Below, piece by piece: positions 1 through 6,625 of a stretch of 9,824 bases of DNA; positions within the stretch are counted from its first letter, which is position 1; each line of letters opens with the position of its first letter. Source of the stretch: an uncultured Intrasporangium sp. (GTDB lineage: Bacteria > Actinomycetota > Actinomycetes > Actinomycetales > Dermatophilaceae). The stretch spans positions 1 through 9,824 of the forward strand of contig CALMNV010000104.1 in the NCBI GenBank assembly GCA_937873285.1, given 5' to 3'. The notes beneath the pieces were generated by a model. It was given only the letters and a program-made list of their open reading frames with translations, did not search any database and had not been told where the DNA came from. Made by a program: the position numbers and the translations under genes.

Positions 1-1
1 C

Positions 2-1354
2 CCCGGCGGCGGCACACTCGCGGGCAACCAGCACGGCTCGGCCCCGCTGGCCGTGCGGATGCGGCCCGAGACCCTCGAGGACCTCGCCGGACAGGAGCAG
101 CTGCTCTCGCCCGGGTCACCGCTCCGTCGCCTCGTCGAGGGCGACCAGCCGATGTCCCTGCTCCTGTGGGGCCCGCCGGGCACCGGCAAGACCACCATCG
201 CGAGCATCCTCAGCAAGCAGACCCAGCGCGCCTTCGTCGAGGTCTCCGCCGTGACGGCGGGGGTCAAGGAGGTGCGGGCCGCCATCGACGCCGCCAGGAA
301 CCGGCTGGCGACCTCGGGAGAGGAGACGGTGCTGTTCGTCGACGAGGTGCACCGCTTCACCAAGGCCCAGCAGGACGCCCTGCTGCCGGGTGTCGAGAAC
401 CGCACGGTGGTCCTCGTCGCCGCGACCACGGAGAACCCGTCCTTCTCGATCATCGCGCCGCTGCTGTCCCGCTCGGTGCTCGTCACCCTCGGCTCGCTGC
501 CGGACGCGGACATCGAGGACGTGCTGCGAGCGGCGCTGGCCGACGAGCGCGGGTTCGCCGGAAACCACACCCTCGACGACGCGGCCGTCGCACACCTCGT
601 GCGGATCGCCAGTGGTGACGCGCGCCGGGCGCTCACCGCGCTCGAGGCCGCGGCGGGGGTCGCTCTCGACGCGGTGCCCGCCGGCGGGTCCGCTGCCGGT
701 CCCGTCGCCATCACCCTCGCGCACGTCGAGCAGGCGGTGGCCCAGGCAGCGGTGCGCTACGACCGTGCGGGCGACCAGCACTATGACGTGGCGAGCGCCC
801 TCATCAAGTCGATGCGTGGCAGCGACGTCGACGCGGCGCTGCACTACCTTGCCCGGATGCTCGAGGCGGGTGAGGACCCGCGTTTCGTCGCGCGGCGCAT
901 CGTCATCGCCGCGAGCGAGGACGTGGGCATGGCCGACCCGACGGCGCTGCAGACCGCGGTCGCCGCGCTGCACGCCGTGGCCTCGATCGGCATGCCCGAG
1001 GCCCGGATCATCCTCGCCCAGGCGGTGGTGCACAACGCGCTCGCGCCGAAGTCCAACGCGGCATACACCGGCATCAACGAGGCGATCGCCGACGTGCGCG
1101 CGGGCCGCGGTGGCGCGGTGCCCGCCCACCTGAGGGGCAGCGGGTATGCCGGCGCCGAGCGGCTCGGGCATGGGGTCGGCTACCGCTACGCGCACGACGA
1201 GCCGGACGGCGTGGCTGCCCAGCAGTACCTTCCGGACGACCTCGCCGGGCGGACCGACTACTACCGGCCCACCGACCGCGGTTTCGAGGACCGGCTCCGT
1301 GCGCGCCTGGACTGGTTGAAGGGCCGGCTGGGGCCGTCCCAGCCGCGCGGATGA
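2..1354 (+). CDS. rarA: Replication-associated recombination protein A (RarA/MgsA AAA+ ATPase), 5' end missing
   Basis: RarA is a cytoplasmic AAA+ ATPase of the clamp-loader/RuvB clade that acts at stalled replication forks. The frame is open to the left edge and already reads as family sequence there ([18 protein letters not shown]), so the true start lies upstream and the GTG at 53 is internal. Counting codons from base 2, Walker A GPPGTGKT is at 57-64, Walker B VLFVDEVH at about 110-117, and sensor 1 TTENPSF follows near 142-148. An arginine in LLSR is a plausible Arg finger. Sensor 2 (GDARRAL) is encoded near 614-634. The C-terminal MgsA/RarA domain is complete, with [33 protein letters not shown] and [16 protein letters not shown]. 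The stop is TGA at 1352. About 450 codons are visible, so only a short N-terminal piece (usually holding a clamp-binding peptide) should be missing. No frameshift or key-residue loss is visible. No T-tailed terminator follows. Confidence 0.95.
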   Translation, partial: PGGGTLAGNQHGSAPLAVRMRPETLEDLAGQEQLLSPGSPLRRLVEGDQPMSLLLWGPPGTGKTTIASILSKQTQRAFVEVSAVTAGVKEVRAAIDAARNRLATSGEETVLFVDEVHRFTKAQQDALLPGVENRTVVLVAATTENPSFSIIAPLLSRSVLVTLGSLPDADIEDVLRAALADERGFAGNHTLDDAAVAHLVRIASGDARRALTALEAAAGVALDAVPAGGSAAGPVAITLAHVEQAVAQAAVRYDRAGDQHYDVASALIKSMRGSDVDAALHYLARMLEAGEDPRFVARRIVIAASEDVGMADPTALQTAVAALHAVASIGMPEARIILAQAVVHNALAPKSNAAYTGINEAIADVRAGRGGAVPAHLRGSGYAGAERLGHGVGYRYAHDEPDGVAAQQYLPDDLAGRTDYYRPTDRGFEDRLRARLDWLKGRLGPSQPRG

Positions 1355-1389
1355 TCTGCTCTCGAACCGGACATCCACCGGCGATCCAC

Positions 1390-1404
1390 GGGCGCTAGGG
1401 CGCT
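1390..1404. repeat. Short tandem direct repeat GGGCGCT-A-GGGCGCT
   Basis: Two identical 7-bp units at 1390-1396 and 1398-1404 are separated by one base. They lie 8 bp before the AT-rich island that may be the operon promoter. The 8-bp centre-to-centre spacing is not a full helical turn. The repeat could be part of a regulator site or a chance product of GC-rich sequence. Confidence 0.3.
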
Positions 1405-1580
1405 GGTCGGGTAACGATTTGTCATCCAACGCCGGGTGCGGCTTTGCCGCCGTCGGGACGTGTGGCAGGGTGACGTCGTCCCGCGGAGTCGACGGCGCAT
1501 CGTCCGGGCGCCCTGAGGGCATGAACGTGCCATCCGCACGACGTTCAGCGGTCCCACAAGGACAGCCCACCGACCAGGAC

Positions 1581-1584
1581 GGAG
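1581..1584 (+). promoter_or_regulatory. Ribosome binding site deciding the TTG start of the first permease
   Basis: GGAG lies 8 nt before the TTG at 1593. The in-frame ATG at 1521 has only a GAGGG (1515-1519) one base away, too close to serve. This supports the TTG start over the longer forms. Confidence 0.55.
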
Positions 1585-1592
1585 ACCAGCCG

Positions 1593-2630
1593 TTGAGCAC
1601 ACTGCCGGGCGCCGCAGCCGAGATCCGGGCAGAGGCCTCCGAGCCGCGCTCCGACGCGGCACCTGCGCCGAGTGACGTGCGCACCGGTCGCTCGCCGGGG
1701 CGCGTCGCCTGGGACCGCCTGAAGAAGGACAAGGTCGCCCTCGTCTGCTCGGCGATCATCCTGTTCTTCATCTTCGTCGCCGTCTTCGCTCCGCTGCTCG
1801 TCAGCCTGCAGAGCGTCGACCCGATCACCGGCACCAAGGCCGACGTCTCGACCACCCAGACCGATCTCGTGGACGTCAACGGCTACCCCATCATCGGCAT
1901 GACCTCCGCGCACTGGCTGGGGGTCGAGAAGGGCCTCGGCCGCGACCTCTTCGCCCGCTGGGCCTACGGCGCCCGTCCCTCGCTCGTCATCGGCTTCGTG
2001 GCCGCCGCGGCGTCCACGGTCATCGGCGTGACGCTCGGCCTGCTGGCCGGCTACCTCGGGGGAGTGGTGGACCGGGCCATCTCGTGGTTCATCGACTTCA
2101 TGCTGAGCCTGCCGCTGCTGTTGCTCGTCGTCGCGGTCGTGCCGATCGTGGAGCTGCGCTTCGGCGACCGCGGCTCCCTCTCGGCCGGGGAGACCTCCAC
2201 GATCCGCTTCTGGGTGATCATCGCCGTGCTCGTCAGCTTCGGCTGGATGGGGCTGGCCCGCCTGGTGCGTGGTGAGGTCAAGAGCCTGCGCGAACGGGAG
2301 TTCGTCCAGGCGGCGCGCGCGATCGGCGTGCCGACCCGGCAGGTGCTCTTCCGCGAGATCCTGCCCAACCTCGTCGGCCCGATCATCGTGTCCGCCTCCA
2401 TCGCCGTGCCCGCCTACATCACCGCCGAGGCGACCCTGAGCTTCCTCGGCGCGGGCCTGGTCGAGCCGACCGCCTCGTGGGGGCGCACCATCGCCGACGC
2501 GCAGAACTCCTTCGCCCGTTACCCGCTGTGGCTCTGGCCACCCGTCCTCGGAATCTCGCTGCTCGTCCTCGCCATGAGCCTGCTCGGCGACTCGATCCGT
2601 GACGCCTTCGACCCCAACACCCGCCGATAG
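1593..2630 (+). CDS. ABC transporter permease, DppC/OppC family
   Basis: This is one of two inner-membrane subunits forming the channel of the peptide importer encoded downstream. I chose the TTG at 1593 (MSTLPGAAAEIR) because GGAG at 1581-1584 sits 8 nt upstream; it gives 345 residues. ATG at 1521 and TTG at 1419 are in-frame alternatives without well-placed ribosome sites. A charged, disordered N-tail (1-47) is followed by the first membrane helix at about 48-70 and an outer loop at about 71-112. The family segment GLGRDLFARWAYGARPSLVIG then starts the transmembrane domain, with helices at about 131-153, 163-186, 206-223, 260-278 and 313-333. The EAA coupling motif that contacts the ATPases is at 239-259 (QAARAIG...ILPN). 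The C-terminal GDSIRDAFDPNTRR is typical of DppC. It is unusual for this permease to precede the binding-protein gene. Dipeptide versus longer peptide specificity cannot be read from it. Confidence 0.93.
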   Translation: MSTLPGAAAEIRAEASEPRSDAAPAPSDVRTGRSPGRVAWDRLKKDKVALVCSAIILFFIFVAVFAPLLVSLQSVDPITGTKADVSTTQTDLVDVNGYPIIGMTSAHWLGVEKGLGRDLFARWAYGARPSLVIGFVAAAASTVIGVTLGLLAGYLGGVVDRAISWFIDFMLSLPLLLLVVAVVPIVELRFGDRGSLSAGETSTIRFWVIIAVLVSFGWMGLARLVRGEVKSLREREFVQAARAIGVPTRQVLFREILPNLVGPIIVSASIAVPAYITAEATLSFLGAGLVEPTASWGRTIADAQNSFARYPLWLWPPVLGISLLVLAMSLLGDSIRDAFDPNTRR

Positions 2631-2641
2631 CACACCCAGCT

Positions 2642-2672
2642 CGGCGCCATCGACGTCGCCGGCAGAGCGCCG
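2642..2672 (+). promoter_or_regulatory. Hairpin in the gap between permease C and the binding-protein gene
   Basis: CGGCGC at 2642-2647 is a perfect inverted repeat of GCGCCG at 2667-2672, with a 19-nt loop that itself contains the 8-bp palindrome CGACGTCG. There is no T-run, so it is not a classical terminator. In the 69-nt gap (2631-2699) it could act as an RNA processing or stability element at the boundary before the most highly expressed gene of the set. That role is inference. Confidence 0.4.
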
Positions 2673-2684
2673 GGACACGCACAA

Positions 2685-2691
2685 AAGGGAG
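2685..2691 (+). promoter_or_regulatory. Strong ribosome binding site of the binding-protein gene
   Basis: AAGGGAG ends 8 nt before the ATG at 2700 in an A-rich stretch (ACAAAAGGGAGCAACACACA). That stretch is likely to be unstructured in RNA. It is the best ribosome site in the operon, fitting high output of the binding protein. Confidence 0.6.
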
Positions 2692-2699
2692 CAACACAC

Positions 2700-4466
2700 A
2701 TGCGCTGGACCAAAGTCCTGACCGTGGGGGCGGTAGCGTCCCTCGGCTTCGTCGCCGCGTGCGGCGCGCCGTCGCAGACCGGCACCAGCAGCGGCGCATC
2801 GGGCAGCGCCGCCAGCGGCGGACCGGTCGAAGGTGCGTCCGCCGGCCTGCTGCCCGACGCCAAGGGGCCCGCGCCCGAGGTCCCGGGCGCCACGAAGGGT
2901 GGCACCCTGACGATCGCCTACTCGACGACGCCGGCCAACCTCGACCCGAGCGACCAGTTCTACCAGGACACCGCCGTCATCCTGAACCTGACCAACCGGG
3001 CGCTGACCACCTTCACCATGCGCAACGGCAAGATGGTCCTCGTCCCGGACCTCGCGACCGACCTCGGCCAGAAGTCCGCCGACGGCCTGACGTGGACCTT
3101 CACCCTCAAGGACGGCCTCAAGTACGAGGACGGCTCGCCCGTCTCGGCCAAGGACGTCGCCTTCGCGATCAAGCGCTCCTTCGACAAGGACCTCGCCGGC
3201 AACGGCCCGACCTACCAGCGCGACTTCTTCAAGGGCGGTGCCGACTACCTCGGCCCCTACACGGGTGACAAGAACTGGGACGGCGTCCAGGCGCCGGACG
3301 ACAAGACGGTCGTCATCCGCCTGGCCAAGAAGTTCGAGACGCTGCCCTACTTCGCCTCCTTCTCCCAGTTCTCGCCGATCCCGGAGGCCAAGGACAAGAA
3401 GAAGGACTACCAGCTGCACGTCCTCGCCACCGGGCCGTACATGTTCGACTCCTACACCCCTGGGTCGGAGCTGAGGCTCAAGCGCAACCCCAACTGGGAC
3501 CCCGCATCCGACCCGGCCCGCAACGCCTACCCGGACGCCTACCAGTTCAAGTGGGGCGTCGACGAGGTGAAGACCCAGACCGCGATCCTCGCCAGCAACG
3601 GCACCGATGCGACGACCCTCAACTGGGACGCCATCGACTCCTCGCTCATCGACCAGATCGAGGGCCCGAAGAAGGCGCAGTTCGTCGAGGGCCCGTCCTC
3701 GTGCGTCATCGCTGTCAACATGGACACCCGCAAGATCCCCATGGAGATCCGCAAGGCGATCGCGACCGCGTGGCCCTTCGACTCGATCCGCAAGGCCTCG
3801 GGGATGACGACCCACTCCTACACGCCGGCGAAGACGCTCATCCCGCCGCAGATCCCCGGCTGGCTGGACTACAGCCTCCCGGGCCTCACCGGCACCGGGG
3901 ACGGCGACCCGGCCAAGGCCAAGCAGATGCTCGCAGCTGCTGGCTACGGCCCGGACAAGCCGTTCGAACTCGTCTACTACTTCACGAACGACAACGCGAC
4001 CCTGCAGAAGGGCAACCAGGTCCGCAAGCAGAAGCTGCAGGCCGCCGGGTTCAAGGTGACCGACATGGGCGTCCCCGCCAAGGAGCGGCGCAAGCTCGTC
4101 GGCAAGCTCAACAGCAAGCAGAACATGCTGCAGTCCCCAGCGGGCTGGTGCTTCGACTGGCCGTCGGCCGACTCGATCTTCCCGCCCACCGTCGGCTCGA
4201 CCGCGCTCTCCCAGGGCGGCACGGGCTGGGGCAACCTGTCCGACCCCAAGGTCGACGCCGAGATCAAGCGGATCTCCGACCTCCCGATCGCCGACCAGGG
4301 CCCGGAGTGGGGCAAGTTCGACAAGTGGCTGCAGGAGAACTACCTCGTCGCGGTGCCGGACTACTACGACAAGGGCAACTACGTCTTCGGCACCAAGGTC
4401 AAGAACGTCGTCAACAACCCGAACAAGGGTATGCCGGAGCTGTCCCAGGTCTGGATCCAGCAGTAG
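2700..4466 (+). CDS. Peptide-binding lipoprotein of the ABC importer (SBP family 5, DppA/OppA type)
   Basis: This 588-residue protein is the extracytoplasmic receptor that captures ligand and delivers it to the permeases. The N-terminus is a lipoprotein signal: MRWTK, a hydrophobic stretch at 6-20, and lipobox V-A-A-C with the modified cysteine at 21. A Ser/Gly/Ala-rich tether runs to about residue 66. KGGTLTIAY begins the folded family 5 domain, and the family signature region lies at about 117-160 (LATDLG...LTWTFTLKDGLKYEDGSPVSAKDV). The segment at 482-491 (GWCFDWPSAD) matches the Trp-x-x-Asp region; D486 aligns with the aspartate that holds the peptide alpha-amino group in characterised OppA/DppA. 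C335 and C484 are the only other cysteines and could pair. Codon use is strict (nearly all Lys AAG), as expected of a highly expressed gene. Start ATG with AAGGGAG; stop TAG. Peptide specificity is likely but not proven. Confidence 0.94.
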   Translation: MRWTKVLTVGAVASLGFVAACGAPSQTGTSSGASGSAASGGPVEGASAGLLPDAKGPAPEVPGATKGGTLTIAYSTTPANLDPSDQFYQDTAVILNLTNRALTTFTMRNGKMVLVPDLATDLGQKSADGLTWTFTLKDGLKYEDGSPVSAKDVAFAIKRSFDKDLAGNGPTYQRDFFKGGADYLGPYTGDKNWDGVQAPDDKTVVIRLAKKFETLPYFASFSQFSPIPEAKDKKKDYQLHVLATGPYMFDSYTPGSELRLKRNPNWDPASDPARNAYPDAYQFKWGVDEVKTQTAILASNGTDATTLNWDAIDSSLIDQIEGPKKAQFVEGPSSCVIAVNMDTRKIPMEIRKAIATAWPFDSIRKASGMTTHSYTPAKTLIPPQIPGWLDYSLPGLTGTGDGDPAKAKQMLAAAGYGPDKPFELVYYFTNDNATLQKGNQVRKQKLQAAGFKVTDMGVPAKERRKLVGKLNSKQNMLQSPAGWCFDWPSADSIFPPTVGSTALSQGGTGWGNLSDPKVDAEIKRISDLPIADQGPEWGKFDKWLQENYLVAVPDYYDKGNYVFGTKVKNVVNNPNKGMPELSQVWIQQ

Positions 4467-4471
4467 CGGCT

Positions 4472-4504
4472 GCGCCTCCTGCAAGGGAGCGCTGACTCCG
4501 TCAG
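4472..4504 (+). promoter_or_regulatory. Two small tandem hairpins just after the binding-protein stop codon
   Basis: An imperfect stem pairs GCGCCTCC (4472-4479) with GGGAGCGC (4485-4492), with one bulged C. Directly after it, CTGAC-TCC-GTCAG at 4492-4504 is a perfect 5-bp stem with a 3-nt loop. They share base 4492, so they compete at the edge. They lead into the larger 4507-4541 hairpin, making three consecutive structures in the 102-nt gap. A role in protecting the 3' end of the binding-protein message is plausible. Confidence 0.4.
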
Positions 4505-4506
4505 GC

Positions 4507-4541
4507 GGGTGGGGGCACGAGTGACCCTCGTGCCCCCACCC
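4507..4541 (+). terminator. Strong 15-bp hairpin after the binding-protein gene, likely attenuator or mRNA 3' stabiliser
   Basis: GGGTGGGGGCACGAG (4507-4521) and CTCGTGCCCCCACCC (4527-4541) are perfect inverted repeats of 15 bp with a TGACC loop. Two more pairs form beyond one mismatch (4504-4505 with 4543-4544). No T-run follows, as is common for actinobacterial hairpin terminators. Since the remaining importer genes lie downstream without another visible promoter, full termination is unlikely. Partial termination or protection of the upstream message from 3' exonucleases would give more binding protein than membrane subunits. The structure is seen directly; its role is inferred. Confidence 0.65.
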
Positions 4542-4555
4542 ACCGGCAGACACAT

Positions 4556-4561
4556 GGAAGG
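4556..4561 (+). promoter_or_regulatory. Ribosome binding site of permease B
   Basis: GGAAGG lies 7 nt before the GTG at 4569 and supports that start. It overlaps a spurious ATG at 4554 whose frame closes after three codons. Confidence 0.55.
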
Positions 4562-4568
4562 CTGACCC

Positions 4569-5555
4569 GTGCTGACCTACCTCCTGCGGCGCATCGCGCT
4601 GGCCCTCACCGTGGTGCTGGCCACTCTCGTCGCGTCGTTCCTCCTCTTCTTCGCCGGGCCGTCCGACCCCGCCCAGGCGATGTGCCCGGAGCAGCGGTGC
4701 TCGACCGACCGGCTCAACCAGATCCGCGAGAGCCTCGGGATGAACCGCCCGCTCATCGCCCAGTTCTCCGAGTACTTCACCGGGCTCTTCGTCGGGCGCG
4801 ACTTCCAGGTGTCCGGCGACACGGTGCAGTGCAGCGCGCCGTGCCTCGGCCTGTCGTTCCTGACCAACCGCCCGGTGTCCGAGGAGATCTTCAGCCGCTT
4901 CCCGGCGACGGTGCTGCTCACGGTCGGAGTCGTGGTGGTCTTCCTCCTCGTCGGGGTGAGCACCGGCGTGCTCGCGGCCACCGTCCGCGGCACAGCGGCC
5001 GACCGAATGCTCGTCGGCGGCTCGCAGATCTTCGGGTCGATCCCGCCCTACATCCTGCTGCTGCTCTTCGCGCTCTACACCACGCGGCTCTACCCGATCT
5101 TTCCCCAAGCCGGCTCCCTGTCGGATGGCGTCATCCAGTTCCTGCCCGGCCTCATCGCGCCCTGGATCATCCTGGGCCTGATCACCGCCACCGGCTACAC
5201 CCGCTACACCCGCAACTCGATGATCGAGACCCTCTCGATGGACTACGTGCGCACCGCTCGCTCCAAGGGCATCTCCGAGCGCAAGGTGGTCGGCAAGCAC
5301 GCCCTGCGAGCCGCGCTCAGCCCGGTCCTGACCATCCTCGGCCTCGACGTCGCGGCGCTGCTCAGCGGCACCCTCATCACCGAGCGGATCTTCGAGATCG
5401 ACGGCATCGGCCGGCGGGCCCTCGCCGCCCTCGGCCAGGACGACCTGCCGGTCATCATGGGCACCGTGCTCGTCACCGCCGTCATCGTCGTGTCGATGAA
5501 CCTGATCGTCGACATCGCATACTCCTTCGTCGACCCGCGAGTGAGGCTCTCGTGA
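4569..5555 (+). CDS. ABC transporter permease, DppB/OppB family
   Basis: This is the second channel subunit of the importer, 328 residues from GTG at 4569. MLTYLLRRI followed by a hydrophobic helix (about 9-30) is the standard DppB N-terminus. A long outer loop (about 31-109) carries the family LNQIRESLGMNRPLIAQFSEYF segment and two close cysteine pairs, C39/C44 and C88/C92. Membrane helices follow at about 112-137, 149-172, 190-212, 250-270 and 293-317. The EAA coupling loop is at about 225-252 (DYVRTARSKGISERKVVGKH). The segment TERIFEIDGIGRRALAAL and the ending DIAYSFVDPRVRLS are characteristic of DppB. The final codons overlap the next start by 4 nt (GTGA, 5552-5555), implying translational coupling to ATPase D. 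The cysteines could form outer-face disulfides. I see no truncation or frameshift. Confidence 0.94.
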   Translation: MLTYLLRRIALALTVVLATLVASFLLFFAGPSDPAQAMCPEQRCSTDRLNQIRESLGMNRPLIAQFSEYFTGLFVGRDFQVSGDTVQCSAPCLGLSFLTNRPVSEEIFSRFPATVLLTVGVVVVFLLVGVSTGVLAATVRGTAADRMLVGGSQIFGSIPPYILLLLFALYTTRLYPIFPQAGSLSDGVIQFLPGLIAPWIILGLITATGYTRYTRNSMIETLSMDYVRTARSKGISERKVVGKHALRAALSPVLTILGLDVAALLSGTLITERIFEIDGIGRRALAALGQDDLPVIMGTVLVTAVIVVSMNLIVDIAYSFVDPRVRLS

Positions 5556-6625
5556 GCACCGCCTTCGGCAGCCCGGGCGCGCAGACCACTGCGGAGGCGA
5601 CGCACCCGGGCGACGTCGTCCTCGACGTCGTCGACCTCACCGTCACCTTCCCGACCGAGGAGGGGCAGGTGCGTGCCGTCTCCAACCTGACCTACCAGGC
5701 CCGGCTCGGGCGCACCCTGGCCATCGTCGGCGAGTCGGGGTCGGGCAAGTCGGTGTCGAGCATGGCCGTGCTCGGGCTGCACAACCCGAAGCGGACGACG
5801 ATCACCGGCAGCATCAGGCTCGACGGCCAGGAGCTCGTGGGGGCGCCCCGCTCGACCTTCGAGCGGATCCGCAGCCAGAAGGTCGCCATGGTCTTCCAGG
5901 ACCCGCAGAGCTCGCTGCACCCCTTCTACAAGGTCGGCAAGCAGATCGCGGAGGCCTACCGCGCGCACCACAACGTCTCACGAGCGGTGGCCGAGAAGCG
6001 CGCGGTGGAGATGCTCGACCTCGTCGGCATCCCCAACCCGCAGCGGCGGGCGCACCAGTATCCCCACGAGTTCTCCGGGGGCATGCGCCAGCGCGCCATG
6101 ATCGCGCTCGGTCTCGTCAACGACCCCAAGCTGCTCATCGCCGACGAGCCGACGACGGCGCTCGACGTCACGGTCCAGGCGCAGATCCTCGACCTCATCA
6201 ACGAGCTGCAGAAGGAGTTCGGCTCCGCCGTCATCCTCATCACCCACGACCTCGCCGTCGTCGCCGAGACCGCCGACGACATCCTCGTCATGTATGCCGG
6301 TCGCGGCGTCGAGAAGGGCTACGCCAAGGAGGTGCTGGCCCAGCCGTCCATGCCCTACACGTACGGGCTGCTCCAGTCGCTGCCCTCGCACTCCGAGGAC
6401 GTGCACGAGCTCAAGGCCATCCCCGGCTCGCCGCCGAGCCTGCTCAAGCTGCCGTCCGGCTGCTCGTTCCACCCGCGGTGCTCGTTCAAGGACCAGGTGC
6501 CGGGAGACGCGTGCTGGACGCAGCTGCCCGAGTGGCGCCCCACCCCGGGCCTGGCCAACCGACAGGTCCGCTGCCACCTGCCCGACCCGGTGGCCACGCT
6601 GCGACAGGACGAGGGCATCCGATGA
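5552..6625 (+). CDS. ABC transporter ATP-binding protein, DppD/OppD family
   Basis: This is one of two cytoplasmic ATPases that drive the importer. The start is the GTG at 5552, overlapping the permease stop by 4 nt, and gives 357 residues (MSTAFGSPGAQTT). The frame is open further upstream, but that stretch is out-of-frame permease sequence. Walker A is GESGSGKS at 60-67, the Q-loop glutamine is Q116 (VFQDPQS), the signature is FSGGMRQR at 174-181, Walker B is LLIADEP at 194-200 with catalytic E199, the D-loop is ALD at 203-205, and the switch histidine is H232. All catalytic positions are intact. The C-terminal oligopeptide-transporter region (about 260-345) has cysteines at 304, 310, 321 and 341. 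This is the arrangement that binds a [4Fe-4S] cluster in characterised DppD/DppF homologues; cluster presence here is inferred. SLHP at 121-124 departs from the usual SLNP. Confidence 0.94.
   Translation: MSTAFGSPGAQTTAEATHPGDVVLDVVDLTVTFPTEEGQVRAVSNLTYQARLGRTLAIVGESGSGKSVSSMAVLGLHNPKRTTITGSIRLDGQELVGAPRSTFERIRSQKVAMVFQDPQSSLHPFYKVGKQIAEAYRAHHNVSRAVAEKRAVEMLDLVGIPNPQRRAHQYPHEFSGGMRQRAMIALGLVNDPKLLIADEPTTALDVTVQAQILDLINELQKEFGSAVILITHDLAVVAETADDILVMYAGRGVEKGYAKEVLAQPSMPYTYGLLQSLPSHSEDVHELKAIPGSPPSLLKLPSGCSFHPRCSFKDQVPGDACWTQLPEWRPTPGLANRQVRCHLPDPVATLRQDEGIR

Larger units (their letters stand above)
1355..1592 (+). promoter_or_regulatory. Intergenic leader, probable promoter region of the peptide-transporter operon
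   Basis: These 238 bases between rarA and the first transporter gene hold no convincing gene. They contain the tandem GGGCGCT pair at 1390-1404, a locally AT-rich island at 1412-1429 (TAACGATTTGTCATCC) in otherwise GC-rich DNA, and two possible RNA hairpins. One is GCGGC-TTT-GCCGC at 1438-1450. The other is a 7-bp stem CGGGACG/CGTCCCG at 1454-1460 and 1477-1483 with a 16-nt loop. The AT-rich island is the most likely promoter core, but no clean pair of -35 and -10 hexamers can be assigned, so a transcript start is not called. If transcription starts near the island, the message carries a leader of roughly 170 nt. The gap size and absence of coding overlap with rarA argue for an independent promoter. 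Confidence 0.4.

Noticed and set aside
53..55. GTG as the start of rarA
   Set aside because: Conserved RarA sequence (APLAVRMRP) continues upstream to the window edge, so this codon is an internal valine.
1419..1424. TTGTCA as a -35 element
   Set aside because: Close to consensus, but no TAnnnT sequence lies 16-19 bp downstream (around 1441-1449).
1521..1523. ATG as the start of permease C
   Set aside because: It has no properly spaced ribosome site, whereas TTG 1593 has GGAG 8 nt upstream and gives a typical start. Not fully excluded.
116..1879. Minus-strand open frame of about 590 codons over rarA and permease C
   Set aside because: It runs antisense through two conserved genes and shows no recognisable domain.
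4554..4565. Three-codon upstream open frame (ATG GAA GGC TGA) before permease B
   Set aside because: The ATG falls at the edge of the GGAAGG ribosome site of permease B and has no ribosome site of its own; probably incidental.
1545..5300. Minus-strand open frame of about 1250 codons opposite the importer genes
   Set aside because: Its product is low-complexity, rich in Arg, Gly, Asp, Val and His, as expected of the antisense of GC-rich third-position genes. The + strand here encodes clear family proteins.
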